Origin: Phytopseudomonas flavescens
GTDB lineage: Bacteria > Pseudomonadota > Gammaproteobacteria > Pseudomonadales > Pseudomonadaceae
NCBI RefSeq assembly: GCF_900100535.1
Contig: NZ_FNDG01000005.1
Location: 268,983-332,982 of the forward strand
Direction: 5' to 3'
Length of the DNA stretch: 64,000 nucleotides
Made by a program: the position numbers and the translations under genes. Each line of letters opens with the position of its first letter. The first letter of the stretch is position 1. The notes under the pieces were generated by a model. It did not search any database and had not been told where the DNA came from. It worked only from the letters and a program-made list of their open reading frames with translations. Shown piece by piece: positions 1-9,714 of this stretch.

Positions 1-1
1 C

Positions 2-100
<99 letters not shown>

Positions 101-117
101 AACGCCGGTAGCCCGGC

Positions 118-171
118 GTTGAGCGCAGCGATACCCGGGAAGATCCCAACCTGGGTATCGCTACGCTCAAC
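118..171. terminator. Long intergenic hairpin
   Basis: A 22-base arm (118-139) is repeated as its reverse complement at 150-171 with two mismatches and a 10-base loop. It lies between the end of the deaminase gene and the convergent PCu(A)C gene, so it could act as a bidirectional terminator or be a REP-like element. There is no T-run. Confidence 0.5.
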
Positions 172-201
172 CGCAGGCTACGGATAGCCGCCAACAACCA
201 A

Positions 202-681
202 TTAATGGCCCTTGTGGTCATGCCCGCCTTCGGCGGCCGGCTCGTCCTTCTGCACCGCCACCTCGACCTGCACCTGGCCGGCCTTCTCGAAGGTCAGGGT
301 CAGCGGAAAACGCTCCCCGCTCTTCGCCTGCTGCTTCAGGTCGAACAGCATCACGTGATACCCCATGGGCGCGAATTTGACTTCGCCGCCGGCGGGAATG
401 ACCACGTTCTGAACCTGCTGCATCTTCATCATGCCGCCCACGTGGGCATGCTCGTGAATCTCCGCCTTGCCAGCTACCGGCGTCTCCACCGCCAGCAGAC
501 GATCATCCTGAGCGCCCTTGTTGTGCACCACGAAATAGGCGGCGGCGGTCGGCGCCACCGGCGGCATTTCCCGCGACCAGGGATGATCGATATGCAACTC
601 GCCGGCGTCATACCCGTGGGCGCTGGCGAGCAGGCTGGTGGCCAGCAGCGCGGTGGCTAGAACGATTTTCTTCAGTGACAT
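202..681 (-). CDS. PCu(A)C-type periplasmic copper chaperone
   Basis: A 159-residue secreted protein with a Sec signal peptide (residues 1 to about 21). It carries the full copper-binding signature of the PCu(A)C family: His76, Met87 (ten residues apart), His109 and Met111. The tail is His-rich (GGHDHKGH) and may add metal-binding capacity. Family members carry Cu(I) in the periplasm, typically to cytochrome oxidase CuA/CuB sites. A PepSY membrane protein and a DUF2946 protein follow on the same strand upstream, an arrangement seen in Pseudomonas copper-related loci, so a role in copper handling is likely. Confidence 0.85.
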   Translation of the reverse strand: MSLKKIVLATALLATSLLASAHGYDAGELHIDHPWSREMPPVAPTAAAYFVVHNKGAQDDRLLAVETPVAGKAEIHEHAHVGGMMKMQQVQNVVIPAGGEVKFAPMGYHVMLFDLKQQAKSGERFPLTLTFEKAGQVQVEVAVQKDEPAAEGGHDHKGH

Positions 682-739
682 GACAACTCTCCATGAAACG
701 ATGTGATGAACGACCGTACCCGCGGGTAGCGGTTTGAAA

Positions 740-2104
740 TCAGGCCAGCCGACGCGCGGAAAGGCGCGACAGCAGCAGAAAATCCAGCGCCCAGATCAGC
801 AGCAGCGAGGCGCCGACCAGGGGAAACAGCGCCCCGAGCACGATCATGATCGCCACGCCGACCTTCCAGCGCGGCAGGTCATGGCGCAACGGCGGCACGC
901 CAAGGCTGCCGCTGGGGCGCCGACGCCACCACATGATCAGACCGCTGACCGAACTGAGCAGAATCAGCAGGCAGACGACGAACATGAACAACTGATGCGG
1001 CAAGCCATAGAGCTTGCCCATGTGCAGCATCACCCCGCTCTCCACGGTGCGGGCCGCCAGGCCGTAATCGCGCCAGCGTACATCGGCCAGGACGGCGGCA
1101 CTGTACGGGTCGATATGCAGCGTGGCGTCGTGGCGTGGGTCGTCGGCGAACAGCGCGATGGTGTAAACGCCGGTGGGGGTGGCCGGAAAGGTGATGCTGT
1201 AACCCGGATGAACACCACGCTCGCTGGCGATATCGACCACCTGCTGCAGGCCGACGCTCGGGTTGGCCGTGGAGGCCGGCATGGCACCGCCATTGTGCGC
1301 CGCATGGGGATCGGACGCCGGCATCGGGGTATTTTCCAGCGCCCAGGGCACGGTCTGTTTATGACTCTGGTTGAGCTCACCGGCCTGCCGGTCCGAGGTC
1401 GGTACCTCGTCCCACATGGCCGCCGGGAAGTGGTCCCAGGCGCCGGCGAACTGCTTGCCCCAGAAGCCTGTCCAGGTCATCCCGGTGAGCAGCATGAACA
1501 GCAGCAACAAGGCGCCCCAGAAGCCGGTGACGGCATGCAGGTCGCGCCAGAACAGCCGACCACGGGCCGACAGCCGCGGCCACAGCACACCGGCCTTGTT
1601 GCTCCCTCGCGGCCACCAGAGATACAGGCCGGAGACCACCAGCACCACGCCCCAGCCGGCCGCCAGTTCGATCAAACGATCACCCGGCGTACCGATCAGC
1701 AGGTCGGCGTGTACCGCACGGGCCAGCGCCTGCAGATTGTCGTGGGCATCCTGAGTGCCGAGGATGGCGCCACTGTAAGGGTCGACGAAGACGTTGCGGG
1801 TGCGCTCGCCAACCCCGACGACGAACTGCGCGCTACGGTCGACATCCACCGGCGGCAGGTATTGGCTGACGCTGCCCTGGGGGTAGACCGCCTGCACCCG
1901 GCCAAGCATCTCGTCCGCTGTCAGTGACGGGCCGCTGGCCTGCACCTGCAGCAGGTCGGCGTACATCAACTGATCGAGCTGGGGCTTGAACAGGTAGATG
2001 ATGCCGGTCACCGACAGCATGATCATGAAGGGAATGACCAACAGGCCGGCATAGAAATGCCAGCGCCAGGCCAGGTTGTAGAACGAGGGTGTCGCGTTTC
2101 TCAT
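740..2104 (-). CDS. PepSY-associated TM (PiuB-like) membrane protein
   Basis: A 454-residue inner-membrane protein starting at the ATG at 2104 (MRNATPSFYN), preferred over upstream in-frame codons because the PepSY_TM family begins with the short stretch before the first helix (WRWHFYAGLLVIPFMIM). There are four strongly hydrophobic segments: near the N-terminus, around the first third (VVLVVSGLYLWWP), mid-protein (GALLLLFMLLTGMTW) and at the C-terminal third. PepSY-like soluble domains lie between them. Relatives are linked to metal or siderophore reduction at the inner membrane. The neighbours suggest copper rather than iron, but that is inference. Confidence 0.8.
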   Translation of the reverse strand: MRNATPSFYNLAWRWHFYAGLLVIPFMIMLSVTGIIYLFKPQLDQLMYADLLQVQASGPSLTADEMLGRVQAVYPQGSVSQYLPPVDVDRSAQFVVGVGERTRNVFVDPYSGAILGTQDAHDNLQALARAVHADLLIGTPGDRLIELAAGWGVVLVVSGLYLWWPRGSNKAGVLWPRLSARGRLFWRDLHAVTGFWGALLLLFMLLTGMTWTGFWGKQFAGAWDHFPAAMWDEVPTSDRQAGELNQSHKQTVPWALENTPMPASDPHAAHNGGAMPASTANPSVGLQQVVDIASERGVHPGYSITFPATPTGVYTIALFADDPRHDATLHIDPYSAAVLADVRWRDYGLAARTVESGVMLHMGKLYGLPHQLFMFVVCLLILLSSVSGLIMWWRRRPSGSLGVPPLRHDLPRWKVGVAIMIVLGALFPLVGASLLLIWALDFLLLSRLSARRLA

Positions 2105-2179
2105 GGGGAGCCCGATCTTGTGCGTAAGCGAATTGCCCGCAACGCAAAGCGCGCGGCAGGCAAAGACAACCAAACGAAG

Positions 2180-2569
2180 TCAGGCGGTGAGCGGAGAAGC
2201 GCGAGGATTGGCCGATGGCCAGAGATAACGCACGGCCCCGCCGGGCTCGGCAGTGGGCCGAGGGTTGGTCGGGCGCTGACGTGGCAACAGCCCCAGCAAG
2301 CCGAAGAAGGCGGCCAGCGCCAGGGCGACGAAGGTGGAGCACAGCGGGCAACCGGAGCCCGTCGAGGGCATGGGCATGCCGGAATCGACGCCGCCCATGT
2401 CCATGCCAGCACTGCCACTGGCATCCAGGGCGCAGTAACCGCCGTCCATGCCGCTGAGCTGCAGACCGGTCATCTGCCCGTGGCCGATGGCACAGGCGAA
2501 CGCGCTGAACAGGACGCTGAAATACAGCACCCAGGCAAGCAACGAGCGGTCAGAGCGGGACAGGTTCAT
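2180..2569 (-). CDS. DUF2946 family protein
   Basis: A 129-residue protein starting at the ATG at 2569 (MNLSRSDRSLLAW). It has an N-terminal hydrophobic segment that could be a signal anchor, a Met/Gly-rich middle with several Met-containing short motifs, a CPLC motif and a second hydrophobic segment. DUF2946 proteins are found beside copper transport genes in Pseudomonas. The Met-rich stretch and the Cys pair fit metal contact. The function is not established. Confidence 0.7.
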   Translation of the reverse strand: MNLSRSDRSLLAWVLYFSVLFSAFACAIGHGQMTGLQLSGMDGGYCALDASGSAGMDMGGVDSGMPMPSTGSGCPLCSTFVALALAAFFGLLGLLPRQRPTNPRPTAEPGGAVRYLWPSANPRASPLTA

Positions 2570-2597
2570 GGGCGGCGATTTTAGGGCCTGTGGCGTG

Positions 2598-3533
2598 TCA
2601 GGTGCTGCGGTGGATTGCCGCACCCCATGGAGCCTGCGCCAGCAGTTCGGCGCAGCGCGCCTGGACGAAATCGCGCAACAGATGCACCGGCTTGCTCAGT
2701 TGCTCGCGGTGGGTGCAGAGCAGATTGAGGGGTGTCGGCTCACCCAGCAGATCCGGCAGCAAGACCGTGAGGCGCCCGGCGTGCACGTCGCCTGCCACGT
2801 CCAGCCAGGACTTGTACACCACGCCCGCCCCCGCCACGGCCCAGCGGCGCACCACATCGGCGTCATCGCTGAGCCGGTCGCCGGCGACCTGCAGGCTGTG
2901 CTCGGCGTCCCCCTCATGAAACCGCCAACGCTCGTAGGCGCGGCCGCCGAGCAGGTAGATCAGGCAGTTGTGCTCGCGCAGGTCGCTGATCTGCCGCAGC
3001 TCGCCATGGCGCTGCAGATAGGCCGGCGCGGCGCACAGCACCCGGCGATTGCCCGGCGCCACCGGCAAGGCCACCAGGCTCGAGTCGTCCGGTTCACCGT
3101 AGCGCAGGGCGATGTCCACGGGCTCGCGGAACAGGTCGGCGACCCGGTCGCCGAGCAGCAGCCGCAACTGCACCTGCGGATGCGCTTGCATGAAGGTCTC
3201 GAGCCACGGCAGCAAGGTATTGCGCCCGAAATCCGACGGCACCGAGAGTTGCAGCGGCCCGCTGATGGTGGATTTGCTCCCGGCCAACCGCTGCCGCCCG
3301 GCCTCCAGGCTCTGCAATGCCTGCCGGGCATGAACCAGAAAGGCTTCGCCCTCGGCCGTCAACCGCAGGCTGCGCGTAGAGCGCACGAACAGACGCGCCT
3401 GCAATTGCTGCTCCAGACGCTTGAGGCCGGCGCTGGCGACCGCCGGCGAGATAGCCAACAGACGCGCTGCCGCCGACAAGCTGCCCTCATCGGCGATGCG
3501 CACCAACAGTTGCAGGTCGTCAAAACGCAGCAT
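2598..3533 (-). CDS. LysR-family transcriptional regulator
   Basis: A 311-residue LysR-type regulator. The N-terminal winged helix-turn-helix spans roughly residues 1-60 (MLRFDDLQLLVRIADEGSLS, then AAARLLAISPAVASAGLKRLE). A periplasmic-binding-protein-like effector domain follows from about residue 90. It is transcribed divergently from the zinc-type alcohol dehydrogenase-like gene at 3644, with about 110 bp between the two starts, so it probably controls that gene and itself. The effector molecule cannot be told from sequence. Confidence 0.85.
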   Translation of the reverse strand: MLRFDDLQLLVRIADEGSLSAAARLLAISPAVASAGLKRLEQQLQARLFVRSTRSLRLTAEGEAFLVHARQALQSLEAGRQRLAGSKSTISGPLQLSVPSDFGRNTLLPWLETFMQAHPQVQLRLLLGDRVADLFREPVDIALRYGEPDDSSLVALPVAPGNRRVLCAAPAYLQRHGELRQISDLREHNCLIYLLGGRAYERWRFHEGDAEHSLQVAGDRLSDDADVVRRWAVAGAGVVYKSWLDVAGDVHAGRLTVLLPDLLGEPTPLNLLCTHREQLSKPVHLLRDFVQARCAELLAQAPWGAAIHRST

Positions 3534-3545
3534 GTGGCATCGATC

Positions 3546-3562
3546 TTCAAAAAAATATTGAA
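3546..3562. promoter_or_regulatory. Candidate LysR operator
   Basis: An interrupted palindrome, TTCAA-N7-TTGAA, lies in the gap between the divergent lysR and dehydrogenase genes. It is of the interrupted-dyad type bound by LysR proteins. No experimental support. Confidence 0.4.
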
Positions 3563-3643
3563 AGAGACTCTACCTTCATCTGGTTTTTCCTGGCAATGGA
3601 TTGGCGCAAGCTCCACTCACTTCCTTCCCCTCAGGACACCACC

Positions 3644-4660
3644 ATGAAAGCCGTCGCCTATCGTCACTCGTTGCCCATCGATGACCCGCAAGCCTTGCAG
3701 GACGTACAACTGGATGCGCCGACACCCGGCCCGCGGGATCTGCTCGTCGAGGTACGGGCCATCTCGGTGAACCCGGTGGACACCAAGATCCGTCGTAACG
3801 TGGCCCCCGAGCAAGGCCAGGCCAAGGTACTGGGCTGGGATGCCGCCGGCGTGGTCAAGGCGGTCGGCAGCGACGTCACCCTGTTCAGGGTCGGCGATGA
3901 GGTTTCCTACGCAGGCGCCATCAATCGCGCGGGTGCCAACAGCGAGTTGCATCGGGTCGACGAACGTATCGTCGGGCGTAAACCACGCAGCCTGCCCTTC
4001 GCCGAAGCCGCCGCCATGCCGCTCACGGCGATCACCGCCTGGGAGTTGCTGTTCGACCGCTTGCAGGTCGCCAGCGGCAGTGTCGACCAAGGCCAGAGCC
4101 TGCTGATCATCGGCGCGGCGGGTGGCGTCGGTTCGATACTGGTGCAACTGGCGCGGCAGCTCACCGGGCTCACCGTGATCGGCACCGCCTCGCGCCCGGA
4201 GACCCAGGCCTGGGTGCAGGAGCTGGGCGCTCACCATGTGATCGATCACAGCAAACCTCTGAACGAGGAGCTGGCGCGTATCGGCATTCCTCAGGTCACC
4301 CACGTGGCCAGCCTGACCCAGACCGACCAGCACTACGATGCACTGGTCGAAGCGTTGGCGCCCCAGGGCCGTCTGGCACTGATCGACGATCCGCTGCAAC
4401 CGCTGGACGTGATGAAACTCAAGCGCAAGAGCATTTCCCTGCACTGGGAACTGATGTTCACCCGCTCGCTGTTCGAAACCGCCGACATGATCGAACAGCA
4501 TCGCCTGCTCGAGCGCGTTGCCGATCTGGTCGACGCAGGGACCTTGAAAACCACGCTGGGCGAACACTACGGCACCATCAACGCCGACAACCTGCGCCGC
4601 GCCCATGCCCTGCTGGAAAGCGGCAAGGCAAAAGGCAAGATCGTGCTGGAAGGGTTCTGA
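3644..4660 (+). CDS. Zinc-binding alcohol dehydrogenase family oxidoreductase (MDR superfamily)
   Basis: A 338-residue medium-chain dehydrogenase/reductase of the quinone-oxidoreductase-like branch. The start at ATG 3644 gives the standard N-terminus MKAVAYRHSLPI. An N-terminal GroES-like domain is followed by a Rossmann domain with the nucleotide-binding motif GAAGGVGSILVQLAR near residue 165. The C-terminus VLEGF is typical of the family. NAD(P)H-dependent reduction of quinones or activated alkenes is the usual chemistry; the substrate is unknown. It is probably controlled by the divergent LysR regulator. Confidence 0.82.
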   Translation: MKAVAYRHSLPIDDPQALQDVQLDAPTPGPRDLLVEVRAISVNPVDTKIRRNVAPEQGQAKVLGWDAAGVVKAVGSDVTLFRVGDEVSYAGAINRAGANSELHRVDERIVGRKPRSLPFAEAAAMPLTAITAWELLFDRLQVASGSVDQGQSLLIIGAAGGVGSILVQLARQLTGLTVIGTASRPETQAWVQELGAHHVIDHSKPLNEELARIGIPQVTHVASLTQTDQHYDALVEALAPQGRLALIDDPLQPLDVMKLKRKSISLHWELMFTRSLFETADMIEQHRLLERVADLVDAGTLKTTLGEHYGTINADNLRRAHALLESGKAKGKIVLEGF

Positions 4661-4768
4661 CGAACCCGTAGGGTGGGTCGGGCCGCGCAGGTTAGCGACG
4701 CAGGACAGAGCCTTGTCAGGCAAAGCCATCGCAGCGCGGCGCCTAACTCACCCGACGAGGATGTTGCG

Positions 4769-5653
4769 CTACTGAAATCGTGCGCAATGATCCTCGGCCG
4801 GTAGCGCTGCGGTGTACCACACGTAGTCCGCCTGTTTCGCCGTCACTGGCTTGCCCACCTCTGAGAGGATCAGCACCTGCTCGGTAGCGGGTGCGCCCAG
4901 GTCCTTGAGGTGCAGCGGCACGCCGAGATCACGGCGTACGTGGAAGGCGCCTGCGAACAGCATCGCCGGCGGCGGCGCGGCCAGCAAGCGCTCGGCCATG
5001 CGCCGGTCGCGTTGCTGCTGCACCGCCAGCATCGCCGGCAACTGGCTCACCGGCAGCTTGTCGCAGTGGGATTCGCGAATCTGCGCCAGCAGTTGCTCGC
5101 GGACCGCTGTGGCAGTCGAGGCATGGCCTGGGAGAACAGGCTGTTCACGGTAGATGGCCATGACCTCGGCGCGGTCGAGATTCGCCGCTCTCAGGCCATA
5201 GTCCTGCGCCAGCCCGTGGCGGACGACCGGCCCGTACAGCGTCCAGGGCCAGCCATTGCTCCAGTCCAGCGCCTTGGGCAGGTCATCGACCCGCTTGCCC
5301 TCTTTCATCTGCCGCGCCACCTCATCGGCCAGGTGCTGCTGGCCCGAGGCGAGCATTTCCAGCAACAGGCTGCCCTGCTCACGATGCGCTTGCAGTGCGC
5401 GCAACAACCACAACTGCAGTGCGTGATGATCCGGGTTGTCATGCTGCTCGCCGACCAGCACGCGAGGCGCCATGGCCAGCCGCGCCACCAGTTGCTCGGG
5501 CGTCAGCGGCTCACCACGGTGCAGATCGACGATCTGCCCCAGTTCGATATGCTCGCGTCCCTGTGGACTCTGCCACACCGGCAGTGGAGCCAGCGCAGGT
5601 TGGCTTTGACAGGCGGCGAGCACCAGAAAGGCCAACATCAGGTAGTTGCGCAT
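4769..5653 (-). CDS. phuW: ChaN/PhuW-family haem-uptake lipoprotein
   Basis: A 294-residue lipoprotein. The start at 5653 puts a signal peptide directly before the lipobox LVLAAC. The body matches the ChaN family (VLVGEQHDNPDHH near residue 75), whose members bind haem and take part in iron acquisition. It is the last gene of a haem operon in the order phuS-T-U-V-W, as in P. aeruginosa, and starts 10 bp after phuV ends. It is expected to be outer- or inner-membrane anchored and facing the periplasm. Confidence 0.82.
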   Translation of the reverse strand: MRNYLMLAFLVLAACQSQPALAPLPVWQSPQGREHIELGQIVDLHRGEPLTPEQLVARLAMAPRVLVGEQHDNPDHHALQLWLLRALQAHREQGSLLLEMLASGQQHLADEVARQMKEGKRVDDLPKALDWSNGWPWTLYGPVVRHGLAQDYGLRAANLDRAEVMAIYREQPVLPGHASTATAVREQLLAQIRESHCDKLPVSQLPAMLAVQQQRDRRMAERLLAAPPPAMLFAGAFHVRRDLGVPLHLKDLGAPATEQVLILSEVGKPVTAKQADYVWYTAALPAEDHCARFQ

Positions 5654-5663
5654 GGGATGTCCT

Positions 5664-6431
5664 TCAGCGGGCAACGATCAGCGGATGCCCCCGCTCGGGA
5701 TGCCGTTGCACCAGCACCTCGAGGCCGAACACGGCCTCCAGCGGCTCGGCGCGCAGCACCTCGGCGGGCAGGCCGATGGCATGGGTTCGCCCGTCGTTGA
5801 GTAACAGCAGGCGGTCGCAGTAGCGCGCTGCCAGATTCAGGTCATGGAGGATCACCAGCACCGCGACGCCCCGCTCGGCAAAACGGCGCACGGCCTGCAA
5901 CGTGGTGTGCTGATGCAGCGGGTCGAGCATGGAGGTGGGTTCGTCGAGCAGCAACGTCTGCTCGGCACCGCCGGGCCACAGCTGGGCCAGAACCCGCGCC
6001 AGGTGCACGCGCTGACGCTCGCCACCGGACAACTGCAGATAGCTGCGCTCGACCAGGTGCTCGGCGTCGGCCGCCTGCAATGCCTCGCGGACGATCTGCG
6101 CATCACGTTCACGCCCGCTGTCATGGGGCATGCGCCCCATGATCACTACATCACGGACCGCAAAGCCGAAGCTCAGTGACGAGCTCTGCGGCAGCACCGC
6201 CAGGCGTCGTGCCCGTTCCACACCCTGCCAGGCGCTCAGTGGGCGGTCGCCTAGCGATACTTCCCCCGTCGCTCCCGTCAGTTCGCCGCACAGGGCACCA
6301 AGCAGCGTGCTCTTGCCAGCACCATTCGGGCCGAGCACACCCAGTACCTCACCGGGCTGCAACTGCAGGTCGATATCGGTCAGCACCTGTTTGTCGCCGC
6401 GCTTGATCGACAGCTTGCGTGCACTGAGCAT
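5664..6431 (-). CDS. phuV: Haem ABC transporter ATP-binding protein
   Basis: A 255-residue ABC ATPase. The start at ATG 6431 overlaps the stop of phuU as TGATG. Walker A (GPNGAGKST, residues 34-42), the signature [16 protein letters not shown] and Walker B ([12 protein letters not shown]) are all present. It powers import of haem across the inner membrane through PhuU. The length and position in the operon fit PhuV/HmuV. Confidence 0.9.
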   Translation of the reverse strand: MLSARKLSIKRGDKQVLTDIDLQLQPGEVLGVLGPNGAGKSTLLGALCGELTGATGEVSLGDRPLSAWQGVERARRLAVLPQSSSLSFGFAVRDVVIMGRMPHDSGRERDAQIVREALQAADAEHLVERSYLQLSGGERQRVHLARVLAQLWPGGAEQTLLLDEPTSMLDPLHQHTTLQAVRRFAERGVAVLVILHDLNLAARYCDRLLLLNDGRTHAIGLPAEVLRAEPLEAVFGLEVLVQRHPERGHPLIVAR

Positions 6432-7468
6432 CAGGTACGCCCCCGCAGCAGCAGATAAAGAAAGAACGGCGCACCGATCAATGCGGTGACGATGCCGATG
6501 GGCAGTTCGGCAGGCGACAGGATCAGCCGGGCGAACAGATCGGCCAGCAACAGCAAACTGGCACCGGCCAGCGCCGAAGCGGGCAGCAGAACGCGATGAT
6601 CCGGGCCGACCAGCAGGCGCACCAGGTGTGGCACCACCAGGCCGATGAAACCGATCATTCCGGCCGCCGCCACCGCCGCGCCGACCCCCAACGCGGTGCA
6701 GAACACCAGCTCGCGCTTCAGCCGCTCGACCGCAACGCCCAGATGGCGGGCCTCCGATTCGCCGAGTAGCAAGGCATTCAGCGCCTGGGCGCGGCGCGGC
6801 AGCCACAGCGCCACGGCGAGGGTCACCAGCAGCAGGGGCCAGAGGCGCGCGTAGCTGGCGCCATTGAGGCTGCCGAGGTTCCAGAAGGTCAAGGTGCGCA
6901 AGGTGGCGTCGTCGGCCAGGTAGGTGAACAGGCCGATGCAGGCGAATGCCAGGGCATTGAGGGCAATCCCGGCGAGCAGCATGGTGGTCACGCTGGTCTG
7001 GCCGTTGCGGCGGCCCAGACGGTAGACCAACGCGGTCACCACCAGCCCGCCCAGAAACGCACAGAGCGACAACAGATAAGGCGCGAACAACTCGGGAATG
7101 CCGCCCAGCGCCGCACCACCGACGATGGCGACAGCCGCACCGAGCGCCGCACCACTGGACACGCCGATCAAGCCAGGGTCGGCCAACGGGTTGCGAAACA
7201 ACCCTTGCATGGCCACACCACAGAGCGCCAGCACCGCACCGACCGCAAGGCCCAGTAACGTGCGCGGCATACGGATCTGGCCGAGAATCAGCTCGGCTTG
7301 CTGCAGGCCGTTACCTTCCAATGGCAACCCGCTCAGGCGTAGCGCGGCCCGCAAGGTATCACCCAACGGCAGGCTGACGGGCCCCAATGCCAGCGACAGC
7401 CACAACGCGAGCGCGAGCAGCAGGCCCAGTGCGATAAACAGCGAGCGAGGGCTGATCAGCGGCCTCAT
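6431..7468 (-). CDS. phuU: Haem ABC transporter permease
   Basis: A 345-residue FecCD/BtuC-type permease with many hydrophobic helices, starting [19 protein letters not shown]. It carries the conserved [14 protein letters not shown] segment and the C-terminal [21 protein letters not shown] end of haem/siderophore permeases. It overlaps phuT by four bases (ATGA) and phuV by one base, indicating translational coupling. It forms the inner-membrane channel for haem. Confidence 0.9.
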   Translation of the reverse strand: MRPLISPRSLFIALGLLLALALWLSLALGPVSLPLGDTLRAALRLSGLPLEGNGLQQAELILGQIRMPRTLLGLAVGAVLALCGVAMQGLFRNPLADPGLIGVSSGAALGAAVAIVGGAALGGIPELFAPYLLSLCAFLGGLVVTALVYRLGRRNGQTSVTTMLLAGIALNALAFACIGLFTYLADDATLRTLTFWNLGSLNGASYARLWPLLLVTLAVALWLPRRAQALNALLLGESEARHLGVAVERLKRELVFCTALGVGAAVAAAGMIGFIGLVVPHLVRLLVGPDHRVLLPASALAGASLLLLADLFARLILSPAELPIGIVTALIGAPFFLYLLLRGRT

Positions 7469-8352
7469 GGAGTCGCGGGATTGAGCGGCGTACGGCCAGG
7501 GTAGAAGGCCGCCGAAAGCTCGGCGAGGCCAGCGGGAATGCGCGGGCCGAGGCCACCGACCAGCAAGGTCGGGTCGACCGCCACCAGGCGCCCTTCCTTG
7601 CCGGCCTTGGTCGACGCCAGTGCCGGGTTCTGCTTGAGCAGCGCCTGCTTGGCCTCGTCACCGTTCAGGCGGCGATCGGCGAAGATCACCACCTCGGGAT
7701 CCAGTGCCAGCAACGCCTCGGTGGAGAGCGCCTTGTAGCCATCGTGGGTGGTCAGGTTCTTGCCGCCGGCGTGTTCGATCACCCAGGCCGCAGCCGTGTC
7801 CTGCCCGCCTGCCATGGGGCTGCTGCCGGCATGGCCGAGCAGCAACAAAACGGTCGGTGCCTGGCTATCGGCCTGCGCCTTGGCGACCCAGTCGGCCTGT
7901 TCGTTCAAGCGCGCCTGGTAGGCGCTGAAAACGCTTTCGGCGTGCGCCTCGTCGCCCAGCAGTGCGCCGATACGTTGCAGATTGCCATGCAGGGCCTGCA
8001 GATCGGCTTCAGCCGACAGGGTTTCCACCTTCACACCGGCCGCTGCCAGTTGGGCCAGCACCGGCGGCGGGCCCATCTCATCGGTGCCGAGCAGCACCTC
8101 GGGGCGCAGTGCGAGGATGCCCTCGGCAGCCAGCTGGCGCTGATAGCCCACACTCGGCAATTTCTTCAGGAAGGCCGGGTGCAGGCTGGTGGTGTCGACA
8201 CCGACCAGCTTGCCTTCACCACCCAACTCGACGACCCACTCGCTGAGCGAGCCACCGGCGCTGACCCAGCGCTGCGGCAGGTTTTCGGCACTCGCCACCA
8301 GCGGCGACAGCAGGCTGGCGAACAGGGCGAATACGGCGATAGGGCGGGTCAT
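7465..8352 (-). CDS. phuT: Periplasmic haem-binding protein
   Basis: A 295-residue class III solute-binding protein with a Sec signal peptide (residues 1 to about 22, ending SASAEN-like). It begins its mature part with QRWVSAGGSLSEWVVELGGE, characteristic of PhuT/HmuT. It delivers haem from the periplasm to PhuUV. The gene starts about 100 bp after phuS ends and is coupled to phuU. Confidence 0.88.
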   Translation of the reverse strand: MTRPIAVFALFASLLSPLVASAENLPQRWVSAGGSLSEWVVELGGEGKLVGVDTTSLHPAFLKKLPSVGYQRQLAAEGILALRPEVLLGTDEMGPPPVLAQLAAAGVKVETLSAEADLQALHGNLQRIGALLGDEAHAESVFSAYQARLNEQADWVAKAQADSQAPTVLLLLGHAGSSPMAGGQDTAAAWVIEHAGGKNLTTHDGYKALSTEALLALDPEVVIFADRRLNGDEAKQALLKQNPALASTKAGKEGRLVAVDPTLLVGGLGPRIPAGLAELSAAFYPGRTPLNPATP

Positions 8353-8453
8353 GGATCAGGCTCCAGAAAAACACGATTCGTATCCCAGCCACTGCAAAAC
8401 GTCAGTGGCCAGGGCTGGCAGTGTAGCCGCAGACAGGGCGGCTGCCTCTGCTT

Positions 8454-9515
8454 TCAGGGTTGCAGGGCCGGGGTTTGCTCCGCCAGGCGGCGCCAGTCCT
8501 CGCGCTCGGGCACGCCTGGCTTGCGTGCGCCGAACAGTTGCAGGATCAGTTCGCCCTGGGCATCGAAGGCTTCCCAACTGGTGATCACACCGTCGCTGCT
8601 CGGCTTGCGCACCCGCCACAGCTCATGCACGTCGTTGGCCTTGAGGTGCAGGTTGAACTGCGGGTCCAGCACGTTGAACCAGGTATCCATCCAGCGCAGG
8701 TTGTGCACCGGGCCGGTGTGGATCTGGATGCAGTAGCGGTTGCCGACGAACACCATGATCGGTACCTCGGCCGTCGCCGCACGCTCGAACAATCCCGGCA
8801 AGGCTTCGGGCGCCAGCCTTTCGGCCCATTCCCGGCCTGCCAGGCGCAGTGCCTGGGTGCGGGTGGCTCCGTGGGTCTTCAACAGGGCGAAGAAATGATG
8901 AGTGTCCTTGAGCGTCGACCAGGCGAAGCGCAGGGCATCCACATCGATCTGTTGGTCCGCACGCTGCGCCGCCGGCTCGGGGTGAGGTTTCAGTCCCAGC
9001 CCGGCACTCTGCTGCGCCTCACGGAAACGCTCGACCAGCGGCGCCCATGCGGCCAGCTCGCTCTGCTCGGTGAGGTACACCTTGTGCACCGCCACGCCCT
9101 GGTAATCGAACACCTGCAGGCTGCGCATCACCCCACGTGCACCTTGCTCCTCGACGGCGAACACGCTGGCCCAGCCACCAAGAAACAGGCGCAGGTCGAT
9201 ATCCGCGGATACCACCAGGCCCATCTGACCATTACCGGTCACCGTCACGTCGCGATAGACGCCCTTGCGTTCGTGCACGCAGGACGCGTTGCGGGTCAGC
9301 GCCATGACCTCGCCGAGCTCACCGAGCGCCGGCAACAGGGTCGCCCACTCCGGGCGCAGGCGTAGCGCATCGACACCCAGTCGACTGGCCGTCAGTTCGG
9401 CTTCGCTGACGCCCAACTGCGCCGCCGCGTCGCGGGCCCGCAGGTGCGGCTGCCCGGCACGCAGAGCTTGCCAGGCGGCGTACAGAGCATCGCCAGCTAC
9501 CGGTAGATCGTTCAT
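8454..9515 (-). CDS. phuS: Cytoplasmic haem-trafficking protein
   Basis: A 353-residue HemS/PhuS-family protein, close to the 354 residues of P. aeruginosa PhuS; the start chosen is ATG 9515 (MNDLPVAGDALYAAW). It consists of two tandem HemS-like repeats (about residues 20-170 and 200-340), seen as NASCVHERKGVYRDV in the first and NRYCIQIHTGPVHNL in the second. It binds imported haem and hands it to haem oxygenase. First gene of phuSTUVW, divergent from the receptor gene phuR. Confidence 0.88.
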   Translation of the reverse strand: MNDLPVAGDALYAAWQALRAGQPHLRARDAAAQLGVSEAELTASRLGVDALRLRPEWATLLPALGELGEVMALTRNASCVHERKGVYRDVTVTGNGQMGLVVSADIDLRLFLGGWASVFAVEEQGARGVMRSLQVFDYQGVAVHKVYLTEQSELAAWAPLVERFREAQQSAGLGLKPHPEPAAQRADQQIDVDALRFAWSTLKDTHHFFALLKTHGATRTQALRLAGREWAERLAPEALPGLFERAATAEVPIMVFVGNRYCIQIHTGPVHNLRWMDTWFNVLDPQFNLHLKANDVHELWRVRKPSSDGVITSWEAFDAQGELILQLFGARKPGVPEREDWRRLAEQTPALQP

Positions 9516-9635
9516 CAAGTCGACTCCTTGCAAATCCCGCTGGCCAGGTGCGGGAGACCGCAGGCCGGAAAGGGTAAACGGCTGGTTCCAGGAACGAAAC
9601 CGCACAAATATTAAATCATCTTAATTGTCACAGCG

Positions 9636-9660
9636 TCTCGTTTACAAACGAGAATCAGTC
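9636..9660. promoter_or_regulatory. Palindrome and Fur-like half site in the phuS-phuR gap
   Basis: A perfect inverted repeat, TCTCGTTT-AC-AAACGAGA (9636-9653), runs into GAGAATCAGT, which resembles a Fur half-site. The surrounding phuS-phuR gap is AT-rich. Haem-uptake genes are normally repressed by Fur under iron sufficiency, so this is the likely operator region. The exact Fur box is not certain. Confidence 0.45.
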
Positions 9661-9714
9661 ACATTAAATAGACCGATTGCCTGTCCGCTGTCCGACATGA
9701 TCGAGGAGAATCCC

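Noticed and set aside
734..1927. Long plus-strand frame opposite the PepSY protein gene
   Set aside because: It is the antisense of a well-supported membrane protein gene; composition (Gln/Arg/His-rich) is typical of a shadow frame in GC-rich DNA.
4661..4768. GTAGGGTGGGT-type intergenic sequence after the dehydrogenase gene
   Set aside because: Looks like a common Pseudomonas intergenic repeat, but no second copy in this window supports calling it a repeat.
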